DNA of 64,000 nt, taken from assembly GCA_016870115.1 (NCBI GenBank), contig VGCH01000007.1, forward strand, positions 1 through 64,000. Reading direction: 5' to 3'. The translations under genes were made by a program, and so were the position numbers. Origin of the DNA: Alphaproteobacteria bacterium. GTDB taxonomy: Bacteria > Pseudomonadota > Alphaproteobacteria > Reyranellales > Reyranellaceae. Numbering within the stretch: the first letter of the stretch is position 1; the number at the start of each line of letters is the position of its first letter. The notes under the pieces are model-generated. The model saw nothing but the letters and a program-made list of their open reading frames with translations, had not been told where the DNA came from and searched no databases. This document shows, piece by piece, positions 27,572 through 38,451 of the stretch.

Positions 27572-29039
27572 GCTCCTGCGCGATCTGGCGCCAGCGGGTC
27601 TCACGGTGGTGGGCCCCGATCCGGCGATTGCGGGCATGTCATTCGACTCGCGCGCGGTGGTGCCGGGCTTCCTGTTCGTCGCCGTCGCCGGCGCCCGTGC
27701 AGATGGTAGCAGCTTCATCGCCGATGCGCTGGCGCGCGGCGCCGTGGCCGTGTTGCTCGCCGCCGACGCGCCCGCGCCGCCGGTCGGCGCCGGCGTCGCG
27801 ATGGTCCATTGTGCGGATCCCCGCGGTCTCGCGGCGCGTCTTGCGGCCCGGTTGTCGGGTGAGCCGCCCGCGCGGATCGCCGCCGTTACCGGGACCAGCG
27901 GCAAGTCGTCGGTCGTGCACTTCACCCGGCAGATCTGGGAGCGCTGTGGCCTTGAGGGCGCCAGTGTCGGCACGCTCGGCATCGTGTCGCGCGCCTACAC
28001 GACCCCACCCGGCCTGACGACGCCCGATCCGGTGGTGCTGCATCGCGATCTGGCCGCGCTCAAGCGCAGCGGTGTCGACCACGTCGCGCTGGAGGCATCC
28101 AGCCACGGGCTCGACCAGCGGCGTCTCGATGGACTCCTTGTCGACGCCGCGGCCTTCACGAATCTGACCCACGAGCACCTCGACTATCACCGCTTGATGG
28201 ACGCCTACTTCGCAGCGAAAGCGCGTCTCTTCACCGATCTGCTGAGGTCCGGCGGCACGGCGATCGTGAACGCCGACTCCGACCGCGCCGCCGAACTCGT
28301 GGCGCTCTGCGCACGCCGCGGTGTGACGGTCTGGACCTATGGACGCGCGGGCGAGGCCTTGCGGTTACTGACTTGCGAGCCCCACGCGACCGGTCAGAGA
28401 CTGGGCGTCAGCGTCTTCGGCCAGCGCGTGGATTTCGATCTACCGCTGATCGGTGACTTCCAGGTCTCCAACGCCCTCGCGGCACTCGGTCTTGCGCTCG
28501 CCACGGGCGCCGACCGGGAGCGAGCGTTGGCCGCGATCGCGCATCTCGAGGGCGCGCCGGGCCGGCTGCAGCTCGCCGCCCGGCACCGCTGCGGCGCGCC
28601 GGTCTATGTCGACTACGCGCACAAGCCGCAGGCGCTGGAGGCGGTGTTGCTCACCTTGCGGCCGTTCGCGGCCGGTCGGCTGGTGGTCGTGTTCGGCTGC
28701 GGCGGCGATCGCGACCGCGCCAAGCGCCCGGTGATGGGCGAGATCGCGACGCGCCTCGCCGACATCACGATCGTGACTGACGACAATCCTCGCAGCGAAC
28801 AGCCGGCCGCCATCCGATCCGAGATCGCCGGGGGCATTCCCCGTGAGCGTACCAACTGGCGCGACGAGCCGGCCGGCCGACGTGCAGCCATCGCCGCCGG
28901 ACTGGCGTCGCTTTCGGGTCCCGCCGACCTGCTGCTGATCGCAGGCAAGGGTCACGAGAGCGGCCAGACGATCGGCGCGGTCACGCATCCGTTCGACGAT
29001 GCGGCGGTCGCGCGCGAACTCGTGGCCGAGGCCGCATGA
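27558..29039 (+). CDS. murE: UDP-MurNAc-L-Ala-D-Glu:meso-diaminopimelate ligase
   Basis: MurE adds meso-diaminopimelate to the growing UDP-MurNAc peptide with ATP in the cytoplasm. The 493-residue product has the ATP-binding loop VTGTSGKSS, the lysine-containing YFAAKARLF (site of the carbamylated Lys), and the amino-acid selector D409-N-P-R412, the DNPR motif specific for diaminopimelate rather than lysine. It overlaps ftsI by 14 nt and murF by 4 nt. Confidence 0.97.
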   Translation: MRLSELLRDLAPAGLTVVGPDPAIAGMSFDSRAVVPGFLFVAVAGARADGSSFIADALARGAVAVLLAADAPAPPVGAGVAMVHCADPRGLAARLAARLSGEPPARIAAVTGTSGKSSVVHFTRQIWERCGLEGASVGTLGIVSRAYTTPPGLTTPDPVVLHRDLAALKRSGVDHVALEASSHGLDQRRLDGLLVDAAAFTNLTHEHLDYHRLMDAYFAAKARLFTDLLRSGGTAIVNADSDRAAELVALCARRGVTVWTYGRAGEALRLLTCEPHATGQRLGVSVFGQRVDFDLPLIGDFQVSNALAALGLALATGADRERALAAIAHLEGAPGRLQLAARHRCGAPVYVDYAHKPQALEAVLLTLRPFAAGRLVVVFGCGGDRDRAKRPVMGEIATRLADITIVTDDNPRSEQPAAIRSEIAGGIPRERTNWRDEPAGRRAAIAAGLASLSGPADLLLIAGKGHESGQTIGAVTHPFDDAAVARELVAEAA

Positions 29040-30433
29040 GCGCGCTTTGGACATCCGCGGAGATTGTCGCCGCCACCGGCGGCACGTTGCACGGCTCGCC
29101 GTTCGCCGCGAGCGGTGTCGCGTTCGACAGCCGCGCGGTCGCCACCGGCGATCTGTTCGTCGCCCTCGCCGGGACGGCGGCGGACGGACACGGCTATGTG
29201 GACGGCGCGTTCCAGCGCGGCGCCGCGGCGGCGCTGGTGTCGCGCGAGATCAGTGCCCGCGGCCCGGTCGTCCGCGTGAGCGACACATCGGCGGGATTGA
29301 CTGCGCTGGCGCGTGCCGCCCGTCGTCGTTCGCGTGCCCGCGTGGCGAGCGTCACCGGATCGGTCGGTAAGACCAGCACCAAGGATGCGTTGCGCGCCAT
29401 GCTGTCACCGCAGGGCCCGACCGAGGCCAGCGCGGCGTCCTACAACAATCACGTTGGCGTGCCGGTCAGTCTCGCCCGCCTGCCGGCGGAGGCCCGGTTC
29501 GGCGTGTTCGAGATCGGCATGAACCACCCCGGCGAGATCGAGCCGCTGGCGCGCATGGTAGAGGCCGATGTCGGCATCGTGACCAACGTGGCGGCGGTTC
29601 ATATCGGTCACATGGGGAGCGAGGAGGCGATCGCCGACGAGAAGGCCTGCCTGTTCGCGGGCATGCGCGCGGGCGCCGTCGCTGTCCTCAATCGGGACAA
29701 TCGCCACTACGATCGTCTCGCCGCTCATGCCCGTCGCTTTGGCGTTACTCGCATCGTCGATTTCGGGTGCGACGAGCGCGCCGCGGCGCGGTTGCTCGCC
29801 TGCAAGGTCGACGATAGCGGCAGCGACATCGAGGCCGACATCGAGGGCCGGTCGCTGCGCTATCGATTGGGTGCGCCCGGCGAGCACCTCGCGCTCAACA
29901 GCGTCGCGGCGCTGGCGGCGGTTCATTGCCTCGGCGCCGATGTCGCGACGGCCGCCGCCGCATTGCGCGGCTGGTCGGCCTCTCCGGGTCGCGGCGCGCG
30001 CCGCCGCTTGCCGTGGGCCGGAGGTGGCGTGGAACTGCTGGACGAGAGCTACAACGCGAGCCCCATCGCGGTGCGCGCGATGCTCGCCGTCTTCGCGCGC
30101 ACGCTCCCGGGCCCGTCGGGCCGGCGCATCCTTGTTCTCGGCGACATGCGTGAATTGGGCGCGCACGCCGACGCCTATCACGCCGACCTCGCGCCGGATG
30201 TCGCACGCAGCGGCGCCGCGCTCGTCTTTACCTGCGGACCGCACATGAAGTCGCTTGCGGATCGGCTCGACGCCAGGGTGCGCGGCGCGCACGAGTCGGA
30301 CTCGGCGGCGCTCGCGCCGGTCGTTGTGGCGGCGCTTCGCCCGGGCGATGTGGTCGCCGTGAAGGGGTCGCTGGGTTCGAAAATGAAGACAATCGTTGAT
30401 GCGCTCGATCAGGCCAGCGCGGGGGGACGCTAG
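29036..30433 (+). CDS. murF: UDP-MurNAc-tripeptide:D-alanyl-D-alanine ligase
   Basis: MurF adds D-Ala-D-Ala to complete the UDP-MurNAc pentapeptide. The 465-residue product shows the N-terminal substrate domain with VAFDSRAVATGDLFVAL, the P-loop VTGSVGKTSTKDAL, NYNN-like ASYNNHVGVP and FEIGMNHPGEI, all typical of MurF. ATGA overlap with murE; mraY follows after 3 bp. Confidence 0.97.
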   Translation: MSALWTSAEIVAATGGTLHGSPFAASGVAFDSRAVATGDLFVALAGTAADGHGYVDGAFQRGAAAALVSREISARGPVVRVSDTSAGLTALARAARRRSRARVASVTGSVGKTSTKDALRAMLSPQGPTEASAASYNNHVGVPVSLARLPAEARFGVFEIGMNHPGEIEPLARMVEADVGIVTNVAAVHIGHMGSEEAIADEKACLFAGMRAGAVAVLNRDNRHYDRLAAHARRFGVTRIVDFGCDERAAARLLACKVDDSGSDIEADIEGRSLRYRLGAPGEHLALNSVAALAAVHCLGADVATAAAALRGWSASPGRGARRRLPWAGGGVELLDESYNASPIAVRAMLAVFARTLPGPSGRRILVLGDMRELGAHADAYHADLAPDVARSGAALVFTCGPHMKSLADRLDARVRGAHESDSAALAPVVVAALRPGDVVAVKGSLGSKMKTIVDALDQASAGGR

Positions 30434-30436
30434 TCG

Positions 30437-31528
30437 ATGCTCTATCATCTGCTCACGCCGCTTGCCGACCTGTTCGGGCCGTTCAATCTCTTCCGCTATC
30501 TGACCTTCCGGTCGATCGGCGCGTTCCTGACCGCGCTCGTTCTGAGTTTCCTGATCGGCGGAATGCTGATCCGTTGGTTGCGCAGCAAGCAGGCGCAGGG
30601 TCAACCGATCCGCGACGACGGTCCCGAAAGCCACGTCCTCACCAAGAAGGGGACACCCACCATGGGTGGGCTGTTGATCCTGATCGGGGTGCTGGTGGGC
30701 ACGCTGCTGTGGGCCGATCTCACGAACCGCTATATCTGGATCGTGCTTGGTGTGACGCTGGCGTTCGGCGGGCTCGGTTTTTGGGACGACTATCTCAAGG
30801 TCACCAAGCTGAACCCCAAGGGTGTGTCGGGGAACCTGAAGCTCCTGGTGTCGTTGCTCGCCGCGATCCTGGCGGCGTGGTGGATCGCGGTCCTCTCGCC
30901 CGGGCAGCTGCGCCACATGCTGGCGCTCCCCTTCATCAAGGACGCACTGTTGCCGCTGGGGATCGTCGGATTTCTCGGCTTCTCGGCGCTCGTGATCGTC
31001 GGGGCCTCCAACGCGGTCAACATCACCGACGGTCTGGATGGGCTCGCGATCGGGCCCGTGATCATGGCGGCGGCGGTGTTCGGCTTCATTGCCTATGTTG
31101 TCGGCAACACGATCTACTCGGGCTACCTCTACCTCCATCACGTGCCACGGACCGGCGAGTTGTCCGTGTTGCTGGCGGCCCTGATCGGGGCCGGGTTGGG
31201 TTTTCTCTGGTTCAACGCGCCGCCCGCCATGGTGTTCATGGGCGATACCGGCTCGCTCTCGCTTGGCGGGGCGCTCGGCACCGTGGCGGTCATCACCAAG
31301 CACGAGATCGTGCTGGCGATCGTGGGCGGTTTGTTCGTGCTGGAGACGGTATCGGTGATCGTCCAGGTGCTGTCGTATCGCTGGACCGGCAAGCGGATTT
31401 TCCGGATGGCGCCGCTGCATCATCATTTCGAGAAGAAGGGCTGGGCGGAGCCGACCATCGTCGTCCGGTTCTGGATCATCGCCGCCATTCTGGCGCTGAT
31501 CGGCCTCTCCACGCTGAAGTTGCGGTGA
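30437..31528 (+). CDS. mraY: Phospho-N-acetylmuramoyl-pentapeptide transferase
   Basis: MraY transfers phospho-MurNAc-pentapeptide to undecaprenyl phosphate, giving lipid I at the inner membrane. The 363-residue protein has about ten helices, the N-terminal block [13 protein letters not shown], the catalytic DDYLK of [31 protein letters not shown], and the C-terminal [12 protein letters not shown] with its HHH signature. It ends 4 bp before murD. Confidence 0.98.
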   Translation: MLYHLLTPLADLFGPFNLFRYLTFRSIGAFLTALVLSFLIGGMLIRWLRSKQAQGQPIRDDGPESHVLTKKGTPTMGGLLILIGVLVGTLLWADLTNRYIWIVLGVTLAFGGLGFWDDYLKVTKLNPKGVSGNLKLLVSLLAAILAAWWIAVLSPGQLRHMLALPFIKDALLPLGIVGFLGFSALVIVGASNAVNITDGLDGLAIGPVIMAAAVFGFIAYVVGNTIYSGYLYLHHVPRTGELSVLLAALIGAGLGFLWFNAPPAMVFMGDTGSLSLGGALGTVAVITKHEIVLAIVGGLFVLETVSVIVQVLSYRWTGKRIFRMAPLHHHFEKKGWAEPTIVVRFWIIAAILALIGLSTLKLR

Positions 31529-31532
31529 GCGG

Positions 31533-32903
31533 ATGATCGATCTCGCCCCTCTGCGCGGTTCGAAGCTGGCGGTCCTCGGTCTGGCGCGGTCGGGCCTCGC
31601 CACGACCCGTGCGCTCGCCGCGGCCGGCGTGGATTGCGTCGCGTGGGATGACGACGCGGCGCGGCGGGCGACAGCCGAGGCCGAGGGCACGCGCGTGGCG
31701 CCGCTCCTGTCGCAGGACTGGTCGCGGCTGTCCTGCCTCGTGATCAGCCCCGGGATTCCGACCACCTTGCCGAAGCCCCATCCAGTCGCGGCAGCGGCGC
31801 GCGCGTCGGGCGTGCCGATCGTCTGCGACGTCGAGCTGTTGGCCGTCGCCTGTCCGCGTGCGCGCTACGTCGCGGTCACCGGCACCAACGGCAAGTCGAC
31901 GACCACCGCTCTCATCGGCCACATCCTGGCCGCAGCCGGGCGGCGGGTGGAGGTCGGCGGCAATATCGGACGCGGTGCGCTCGATCTCGCGCCGCTGGCT
32001 GAGGACGGCGTCTATGTGCTCGAGCTCTCGTCGTATCAGCTCGAGTTGCTGCGGAGCTTCCACGCCAACGTGGCGATCTGGCTCAACCTCACGCCCGATC
32101 ATCTTGATCGCCACGGCGATATGGCGGGCTACGCGCGGGCGAAGTTCCATGTCTTCGATCGGCAGGGTCCGGGCGATCTGGCGATCGTCGGTGTCGACGA
32201 CGAACCGTCCCGACGCGCGTTCGACAGTCTCGCAACGAAACCCGGCCTCCGGCGCATCGCGATCCCCACCGACCTAGCCTTCGAGACGGGGCGCCTGATC
32301 GAAGCCGACGGGAACGTGATCGATTTCTCCGCCGCAAAGGCTCTTCCCGGCATCCACAACGCCCAGAATGCCGCCGCGGCCTTCGCCGCCTGCCATGCCC
32401 TCGGTGTTTCACGTGAAACGATCCGCGCCGCGATTCTGTCCTTTCCCGGTTTGCCGCATCGTCAGGAGCGGGTGGCTGAGGTCGCGGGAACCGTTTTTGT
32501 GAACGACAGCAAGGCGACGAACGCCGATGCCACGGCCCGGGCGCTGTCGAGCTATCCGACGATCTACTGGATCGCCGGTGGCCAGGCGAAGGAGGGCGGG
32601 GTCGAACCGCTCGCGCCGCTGTTCGGTCGCATCCGCCACGCCTTTCTCGTCGGCGAGGCCAGCGAGCTGTTCGCGCATCAGCTCGAAGGGCGCCTGCCTT
32701 ACACGCGCTGCGGCGATCTCGAACGCGCGCTCGACGCGGCCAACGCCATGGCCGCGCGGGAGCGGGTCGACGGCGCGGTGGTTCTGCTCTCGCCGGCCTG
32801 CGCGTCGTGGGACCAGTGGAAGAGCTACGAGCACCGGGGTGACGCGTTCCGGGCGATGGCGCGCGCGCTGCCCGGCGCGCGCCCGATCGGGAGGGCGGCA
32901 TGA
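31533..32903 (+). CDS. murD: UDP-N-acetylmuramoyl-L-alanine:D-glutamate ligase
   Basis: MurD adds D-Glu to UDP-MurNAc-L-Ala. The 456-residue product has the N-terminal dinucleotide-like fold (LAVLGLARSGLATTRAL), the P-loop VTGTNGKSTTTALIG, ELSSYQLE, NLTPDHLDRH and NDSKATNADAT, all standard. Residues 291-296 (GVSRET) are encoded by DNA that forms a parS-like palindrome, using AT-ending codons uncommon in this GC-rich gene. ATGA overlap with ftsW. Confidence 0.97.
   Translation: MIDLAPLRGSKLAVLGLARSGLATTRALAAAGVDCVAWDDDAARRATAEAEGTRVAPLLSQDWSRLSCLVISPGIPTTLPKPHPVAAAARASGVPIVCDVELLAVACPRARYVAVTGTNGKSTTTALIGHILAAAGRRVEVGGNIGRGALDLAPLAEDGVYVLELSSYQLELLRSFHANVAIWLNLTPDHLDRHGDMAGYARAKFHVFDRQGPGDLAIVGVDDEPSRRAFDSLATKPGLRRIAIPTDLAFETGRLIEADGNVIDFSAAKALPGIHNAQNAAAAFAACHALGVSRETIRAAILSFPGLPHRQERVAEVAGTVFVNDSKATNADATARALSSYPTIYWIAGGQAKEGGVEPLAPLFGRIRHAFLVGEASELFAHQLEGRLPYTRCGDLERALDAANAMAARERVDGAVVLLSPACASWDQWKSYEHRGDAFRAMARALPGARPIGRAA
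32405..32420. other. parS: parS-like centromere site inside murD
   Basis: TGTTTCACGTGAAACG contains the perfect 14-bp palindrome GTTTCACGTGAAAC and differs from the widely conserved ParB-binding consensus (TGTTTCACGTGAAACA) only at the last base. It occurs within murD codons 291-296. An exact 14-bp match in 64 kb of GC-rich DNA is very unlikely by chance, and coding-sequence locations are common for parS. It predicts ParB loading here and an origin-proximal position for this region. Confidence 0.85.
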
Positions 32904-34027
32904 TCCAGGTTCCGCGCGATGACCGCAGCGTCATCGGCCAATGGTGGTGGACCGTCGATCGCTGGTCGCTGGGGGCCATCCTCGGCATCATGGCGTTCGG
33001 CGTCCTGCTCACGCTCGCCGCCTCGCCGCCAGCCGCCGAGCGCATAGGCGCGGACTCCTTCGTCTTTGCCAAACGGCAGTTTCTCTTCCTGCCGATGGCC
33101 TTGATCGTGATGCTCGGCATCTCCCTGGTTTCGCCGCCGCACGTCCGGCGGCTGGCGCTGCTGGTGTTCGCGGGCAGCGTGGTCCTGCTCGCGGCCACCT
33201 TCGTGATCGGCGTCGAGATCAAGGGCGCGCGGCGCTGGCTGTCGCTGCCCGGCTTTTCCAGCCTCCAGCCTTCTGAGTTCGTGAAGCCGAGTCTGGCGGT
33301 GATCTCGGCCTGGCTGCTCGCCCAGAGCCGCACCGAGCGTCGCGCGCCCGGCTACATCCTCTCGACGGTTCTCATCGGCGCGGTGTTGGGTCTTCTCATC
33401 CTGCAGCCCGACCTCGGCATGAGTGTGGTCGTGGCGGCGGTCTGGGCGGTGCAGCTCTTCATCGTCGGCCTGCCGCTCTGGATCGTGTTCCTGGGCGGCA
33501 TCGCGGGCGTGGTCGGACTTGGCCTCGCCTACCTCTTCCTCAGCCATGTGCGCAGCCGCTTCGACCGGTTCCTGGATCCGACGACGGGCGACAACTACCA
33601 GGTCAATACCGCGCTCGAAGCCTTCATGAACGGATCGCTGGTCGGGCGCGGCCCCGGCGAGGGCACAGTAAAGGCGCAGCTGCCTGATGCCCATACCGAC
33701 TTCATCATGGCGGTGGCGGGCGAGGAGTTCGGCCTGGTCGTTTGTCTCGTGATCCTTGGCCTCTTCGCCTTCGTGACGCTGCGCTCGCTCAACCGCGCCT
33801 CGCGCGAGACCAGCCTCTTCATCACGCTTGCCGCTTCGGGCCTCGCCGTCCAGTTCGGCCTGCAGGCCGCGATCAACATGGCCTCGACCGTCCAGCTCAT
33901 TCCGGCGAAGGGCATGACCTTGCCCTTTGTGTCCTACGGCGGTTCGTCGGCGCTCGCGATGGCCATCTGCCTCGGCATGATGCTGGCACTGACTCGCGAG
34001 CATGCCGGCCTACGGGAGGCGGTGTGA
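32900..34027 (+). CDS. ftsW: Septal peptidoglycan glycosyltransferase FtsW (SEDS family)
   Basis: FtsW polymerises lipid II glycan at the septum together with FtsI. The 375-residue protein has about ten helices and the SEDS landmarks KGARRWLSLPGFSSLQPSEF, QPDLGMSVVVAAVW (with the catalytic Asp), GSLVGRGPGEG, LPDAHTDFIMAVAGEEFG and LPFVSYGGSS. ATGA overlap with murD and one-base overlap with murG. Confidence 0.97.
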   Translation: MIQVPRDDRSVIGQWWWTVDRWSLGAILGIMAFGVLLTLAASPPAAERIGADSFVFAKRQFLFLPMALIVMLGISLVSPPHVRRLALLVFAGSVVLLAATFVIGVEIKGARRWLSLPGFSSLQPSEFVKPSLAVISAWLLAQSRTERRAPGYILSTVLIGAVLGLLILQPDLGMSVVVAAVWAVQLFIVGLPLWIVFLGGIAGVVGLGLAYLFLSHVRSRFDRFLDPTTGDNYQVNTALEAFMNGSLVGRGPGEGTVKAQLPDAHTDFIMAVAGEEFGLVVCLVILGLFAFVTLRSLNRASRETSLFITLAASGLAVQFGLQAAINMASTVQLIPAKGMTLPFVSYGGSSALAMAICLGMMLALTREHAGLREAV

Positions 34028-35124
34028 TGGCGCTTGCGGGGCCCATCGTGCTGGCGACCGGCGGTACCGGCGGCCACGTCTTTCCGGCCGAAGCTCTCGC
34101 GAGCGAGTTGAGCGCGCGCGGCATCGACTATGCGTTGTTCACCGACTCCCGCGGCAAGCAATGGCAGGGAGCGCTCGCAGCCCGACCGGTCCATCATGTG
34201 CGCGCTGCCAGCCCGTCCGGTTCGATTGGTCGGCGGATCGCCGCGCTCGGGCATCTGGCGCTGGGCTTCGTCCAGGCGTGGCGCGGCCTCGCCCGTGTCG
34301 CGCCCTCGGCCGTGGTCGGCTTCGGCGGCTACGCCTCGGTTCCAACCATGCTGGCCGCGCGTGTCCGTCGTCTGCCGGCGATGCTCCACGAACAGAACGC
34401 CGTTTTGGGCAAGGCCAACCGGCTCGCGCAGGCGGGCGCCACCACCATCGCCACCTCGTTCGTCGAAACGCGCCACACCGAGGCCTCGCGGGTTGCGCTG
34501 GTCGGTAATCCGGTGCGCGAAGCCGTGCGTGCGCTGGCCGGTCTTGGCTATCGTCCGCCGGCGTCGGGGCGTGCGGTCGACCTGCTCGTGTTCGGCGGCA
34601 GCCAAGGCGCCGGCGCGTTTGCGCGCGTCGTGCCGGCGGCCATCGAAGCGATGGCGTCTGATCTGCGCGTGCATCTGCGAGTCGTCCAGCAATGCCGACC
34701 CGAGGATGTCGAGGCGGCCCGCGCGTCCTACGCGCGGCTGGGTGTCCTGGCGGAGATCGCGCCGTTCTTCCGCGACCTGCCGCAGCGCATGGCGGCGGCG
34801 CATCTGGTGATCGCGCGGTCCGGTGCCTCGACAGTCGCCGAGCTGGCCACGATCGGCCGGCCCTCGATTCTTGTTCCGTATCCATTTGCCGCCGACGATC
34901 ACCAGACCGCGAACGCGCGGGCGCTGGAGGCGGCGAGCGGTTGCGTCGTCATGCCGGAGACGGAGTTCACCCCGGCCGCGCTGGCCGAACGGCTTGCCGC
35001 GTTGGTCGCCGATCCGGCGCGCTTGTCGGCAATGGCCGCAGCCGCGCACGCAGTCGGCCGTCCTGACGCCGCCGCGCGGCTCGCCGATCTTGTTCTCGAC
35101 CTTGCCCGGGGAGCCGGCCGATGA
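34027..35124 (+). CDS. murG: Undecaprenyl-PP-MurNAc-pentapeptide GlcNAc transferase
   Basis: MurG transfers GlcNAc from UDP-GlcNAc to lipid I, giving lipid II on the cytoplasmic membrane face. The 365-residue GT28 protein has the N-terminal G-loop [12 protein letters not shown] (10-21), [25 protein letters not shown], the C-terminal [10 protein letters not shown] and [11 protein letters not shown], then [18 protein letters not shown] 34027 gives the TGATG overlap with ftsW; GTG 34024 is possible. Confidence 0.97.
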   Translation: MALAGPIVLATGGTGGHVFPAEALASELSARGIDYALFTDSRGKQWQGALAARPVHHVRAASPSGSIGRRIAALGHLALGFVQAWRGLARVAPSAVVGFGGYASVPTMLAARVRRLPAMLHEQNAVLGKANRLAQAGATTIATSFVETRHTEASRVALVGNPVREAVRALAGLGYRPPASGRAVDLLVFGGSQGAGAFARVVPAAIEAMASDLRVHLRVVQQCRPEDVEAARASYARLGVLAEIAPFFRDLPQRMAAAHLVIARSGASTVAELATIGRPSILVPYPFAADDHQTANARALEAASGCVVMPETEFTPAALAERLAALVADPARLSAMAAAAHAVGRPDAAARLADLVLDLARGAGR

Positions 35125-36584
35125 GAGCGATGCCCCTGGATATCGGCCTGATCCATTTCGTCGGCATCGGCGGCATCGGAATGTCGGGGATCGCCGAGGT
35201 GCTGCACAGTCTCGGCTACAAGGTGCAAGGCAGCGATCTGTCCGAGAGCGCCAACACCCGGCGCCTCCAGGACCTCGGGATCCGGGTTGCGGTTGGCCAC
35301 CGTGCCGAGAATGTCGGCAGCGCGACCGTCGTGGTCGTGTCGAGTGCTGTCAAGAAGGGCAACCCCGAAGTGCTGGCGGCGCGGGCGCGTTTCGTGCCGG
35401 TGGTCCGCCGCGCCGAGATGCTGGGCGAACTCATGCGTCTCAAGTGGGCGATCGCCGTCGGCGGCACGCATGGCAAGACGACGACAACCTCGCTCGTCGC
35501 CGCGATGCTCGATGCCGGTGCGCTCGACCCCACGGTGATCAATGGCGGCATCATCAACGCCTACGGCACCAACGCGCGTTTGGGGGCGGGCGAGTGGATG
35601 GTGGTCGAGTCCGATGAGTCCGACGGCTCGTTCCTCAGACTGCCCGCCACCATCGCCGTCGTGACCAACATCGACCCGGAGCATCTCGACCACTACGGCA
35701 CCTTCGACGCGCTACGCGATGCGTTCGTGCGGTTCGTGGAGAACATTCCATTCTATGGCTTCGCAGTGCTGTGCTCCGACCATCCGGAGGTTCAGGCGCT
35801 CATTCCACGGGTCTCAGACCGGCGGATCCTGACCTATGGTCTTGGCGCCAACGCCGATGTCCGCGCCGTCAATCTGCGGCTTGATCGTGGCGGAGCCGAC
35901 TTCGACGTCGCGATCGAGAATCGTGTCACTAACCAGTCACGCATGATCGAGCGGCTGCGCCTGCCGATGTTCGGCCAGCACAACGTTCAGAACGCGCTGG
36001 CGGCGATCATTGTCGCGCAGGAGATGGGACTGCCGGACGAAACCATTCGCCGTGCGTTGGCGGGCTTCGGCGGGGTGAAGCGCCGCTTCACCCGGACGGG
36101 TGAGGCGCATGGCATCACGGTGATCGACGACTACGGCCACCACCCGGTGGAGATCGCGGCCGTGCTACGCGCGGCGCGACAGGCTTATGGCGGCACGGGT
36201 CGGGTGATCGCGGTCGTGCAGCCGCATCGCTTCACCCGGCTGGCCGCGCTCAAGGCCGAGTTTGCGGCCTGCTTCGGCGACGCCGACACCGTCATCGTGG
36301 CCGATGTCTATGCCGCCGGCGAATCGCCGATCGAAGGCGTCAACCGCGACATGCTGGTAGCGCTCGCCGGTCGTGCCGGCCATCGCGATGTCCTGCCGCT
36401 CGGCGCGCCCGCCGACCTTCCCGGTATGATCTGGCAGATGGCCCGGCCGGGTGACGTCGTGGTGTGTCTGGGTGCCGGCAACATCACGGCCTGGGCGCAC
36501 GCGCTGCCCGGACAATTGCAGCAACTTGCTGCCCAACATGCAGGCCCGCGTCCGATCGCCAACGATCCGGGGGGAGCCGCGTGA
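35121..36584 (+). CDS. murC: UDP-N-acetylmuramate:L-alanine ligase
   Basis: MurC adds the first amino acid, L-Ala, to UDP-MurNAc. The 487-residue product has [17 protein letters not shown] at the N-terminus, the P-loop [13 protein letters not shown], the [10 protein letters not shown] segment, [11 protein letters not shown] and the C-terminal [10 protein letters not shown]. All are typical. It overlaps murG (ATGA) and murB (GTGA) by 4 nt each. Confidence 0.98.
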   Translation: MRAMPLDIGLIHFVGIGGIGMSGIAEVLHSLGYKVQGSDLSESANTRRLQDLGIRVAVGHRAENVGSATVVVVSSAVKKGNPEVLAARARFVPVVRRAEMLGELMRLKWAIAVGGTHGKTTTTSLVAAMLDAGALDPTVINGGIINAYGTNARLGAGEWMVVESDESDGSFLRLPATIAVVTNIDPEHLDHYGTFDALRDAFVRFVENIPFYGFAVLCSDHPEVQALIPRVSDRRILTYGLGANADVRAVNLRLDRGGADFDVAIENRVTNQSRMIERLRLPMFGQHNVQNALAAIIVAQEMGLPDETIRRALAGFGGVKRRFTRTGEAHGITVIDDYGHHPVEIAAVLRAARQAYGGTGRVIAVVQPHRFTRLAALKAEFAACFGDADTVIVADVYAAGESPIEGVNRDMLVALAGRAGHRDVLPLGAPADLPGMIWQMARPGDVVVCLGAGNITAWAHALPGQLQQLAAQHAGPRPIANDPGGAA

Positions 36585-37510
36585 GCGCCTTGCCGGCCCG
36601 GCACGCCCATCTGATCGACCGGTTGCCCGCCGTGCGCGGACGGCTGACCGCCGACGCGCCGCTCGGCGCGCAGACCTGGTTTCGCACCGGCGGTCCGGCG
36701 GAGGTTCTGTTTCGGCCAGCCGATGTCGAGGACCTGTCGAGCTTCCTCGCGGCACTTCCCGCCGATGTCCCGGTGACGGTGCTGGGTGTCGGCTCTAACC
36801 TTCTGGTGCGCGATGGCGGTTTGCGCGGCGTTGCCATACGTCTGATGCGCGGCTTCACGAGCGTCTCCGTTGACGGCGACACGGCGAGCGCCGGCGCCGG
36901 GGCGCCCGATCTCAACGTCGCGTTGGCGGCGCGCGATGCCGGCCTCGCCGGTCTCGAGTTCCTGAGCGGCATTCCCGGTACCATCGGCGGCGCACTGCGG
37001 ATGAACGCCGGTGCCTATGGTGGCGAGATCGCCGACGTGCTGGTCGACGCCGACGCAGTCGACCGCACCGGGCGGCAGCATCGCGTTACGGCCGCACAGA
37101 TGGGCTTCACGTACCGGCACGCCTCAGCGCCGGTCGACTGGATATTCACCGCCGCGCGGCTGCGCGGGCGCCCCGGCGATCCGGCCGAGATCGGCCGGCG
37201 CATTGCCGAGATCGACGCAGCACGCACCGACACCCAGCCGCGCACGCGGACCGGCGGCTCGACCTTCACCAACCCGCCGGGTCACAAGGCGTGGCAACTG
37301 ATCGACGCCGCCGGTTGTCGCGGGCTGCGCATCGGCGATGCGCAGGTATCGGAGAAGCACTGCAACTTTCTCGTCAATCTCGGGCAAGCGACCTCAAGCG
37401 AGATCGAGTCGCTGGGTGAGGAGGTGCGTCGTCGCGTGTTCGATCGCGCCGGCATCCGGCTTGAGTGGGAGATCCGCCGCATCGGTGAACCCGGCGGAGG
37501 TGTTGCATGA
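36581..37510 (+). CDS. murB: UDP-N-acetylenolpyruvoylglucosamine reductase
   Basis: MurB reduces the enolpyruvyl group to lactate with NADPH and FAD, forming UDP-MurNAc. The 309-residue product has the FAD-binding block [29 protein letters not shown] and [40 protein letters not shown] and [10 protein letters not shown] follow. GTG 36581 lies behind a GGGGGGAG ribosome-binding site and overlaps the murC stop. Confidence 0.97.
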   Translation: MSALPARHAHLIDRLPAVRGRLTADAPLGAQTWFRTGGPAEVLFRPADVEDLSSFLAALPADVPVTVLGVGSNLLVRDGGLRGVAIRLMRGFTSVSVDGDTASAGAGAPDLNVALAARDAGLAGLEFLSGIPGTIGGALRMNAGAYGGEIADVLVDADAVDRTGRQHRVTAAQMGFTYRHASAPVDWIFTAARLRGRPGDPAEIGRRIAEIDAARTDTQPRTRTGGSTFTNPPGHKAWQLIDAAGCRGLRIGDAQVSEKHCNFLVNLGQATSSEIESLGEEVRRRVFDRAGIRLEWEIRRIGEPGGGVA

Positions 37511-38451
37511 GCGCCGCCGTTCGTCCCCGCGTCGGTCTGCTGATGGGCGGTTGGTCGCCTGAGCGCGAGGTCTCGCTGGTGAGCGGGCGGGCCTGCGCCG
37601 AGGGGCTGCGGGCTGGCGGTCACCAGGTTCTGGAGTTCGACGTCACCCGCGATCTCAGCGCGTTGCTCGCGTTTCTGCGGCCCGTCGGTGGCAACGGACC
37701 GGAGGTCATCTTCAACGCCCTGCATGGCCGCTACGGCGAGGATGGCTGCGTTCAGGGCGTGCTTGAGATCGTGGGCATTCCCTATACCCATTCCGGCGTG
37801 CTGGCCTCGGCCATCGCCATGGACAAGCCTATGGCGCGACATGTCTTCACCTCGATCGGGCTGCGCGTTGCCGAGGGTCGGGTGATCGAGCGGCACACAC
37901 TTGCTGGTGGCGATCCCATGCCGCGGCCCTATGTGGTGAAGCCGATCGACCAAGGGTCGAGCGTCGGTGTTCATATCGTGCGGGACGGCGACAATCTCGC
38001 GGCGGTCGAGGCGGCTGAGGCCGAGTTCGGCGAGCGCGTGCTGGTCGAGCGCTTCGTGCCGGGTCGCGAGCTCACCGTCGCGGTGCTAGGCGAACGGCCG
38101 CTGGCCGTCACCGAACTTCGCCCGCGCACTCGCTTCTACGACTACGAGGCCAAGTATACAGACGGCATCACCGAACATCTCGTGCCGGCGCCGATCCCGG
38201 ATGCCGTACGCGATCTCGCGCTCGACTGGGCTCTGGTGGCGCATCGCGCGCTTGGCTGCGAGGGTCTCAGCCGCACCGACTTCCGCTGGGACGACTCGCA
38301 GCGCGGCACTGACGGGCTGGTGGTGCTGGAGCTCAATACCCAGCCCGGCATGACGCCGCTCTCACTCGCCCCCGAGCAGGCCCGCTGGGCCGGCATCGAT
38401 TGGCCCTCGCTCATGGCCTGGATGGTCGACTCCGCGCGGAGGCCGGCATGA
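37507..38451 (+). CDS. ddl: D-alanine:D-alanine ligase
   Basis: Ddl makes the D-Ala-D-Ala dipeptide used by MurF. The 314-residue ATP-grasp enzyme shows [41 protein letters not shown], the substrate region [12 protein letters not shown] and [13 protein letters not shown] with the metal-binding Asn. It overlaps murB and ftsQ by 4 nt each (ATGA). Confidence 0.97.
   Translation: MSAAVRPRVGLLMGGWSPEREVSLVSGRACAEGLRAGGHQVLEFDVTRDLSALLAFLRPVGGNGPEVIFNALHGRYGEDGCVQGVLEIVGIPYTHSGVLASAIAMDKPMARHVFTSIGLRVAEGRVIERHTLAGGDPMPRPYVVKPIDQGSSVGVHIVRDGDNLAAVEAAEAEFGERVLVERFVPGRELTVAVLGERPLAVTELRPRTRFYDYEAKYTDGITEHLVPAPIPDAVRDLALDWALVAHRALGCEGLSRTDFRWDDSQRGTDGLVVLELNTQPGMTPLSLAPEQARWAGIDWPSLMAWMVDSARRPA

Noticed and set aside
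25415-27982. An 855-codon antisense frame over ftsL-ftsI-murE
   Set aside because: Composition is typical of a GC3-driven shadow frame and the sense strand encodes well-conserved proteins throughout.
29405-31765. A 786-codon antisense frame over murF-mraY
   Set aside because: Same reason: low-information Arg/His/Gln-rich product opposite conserved genes.
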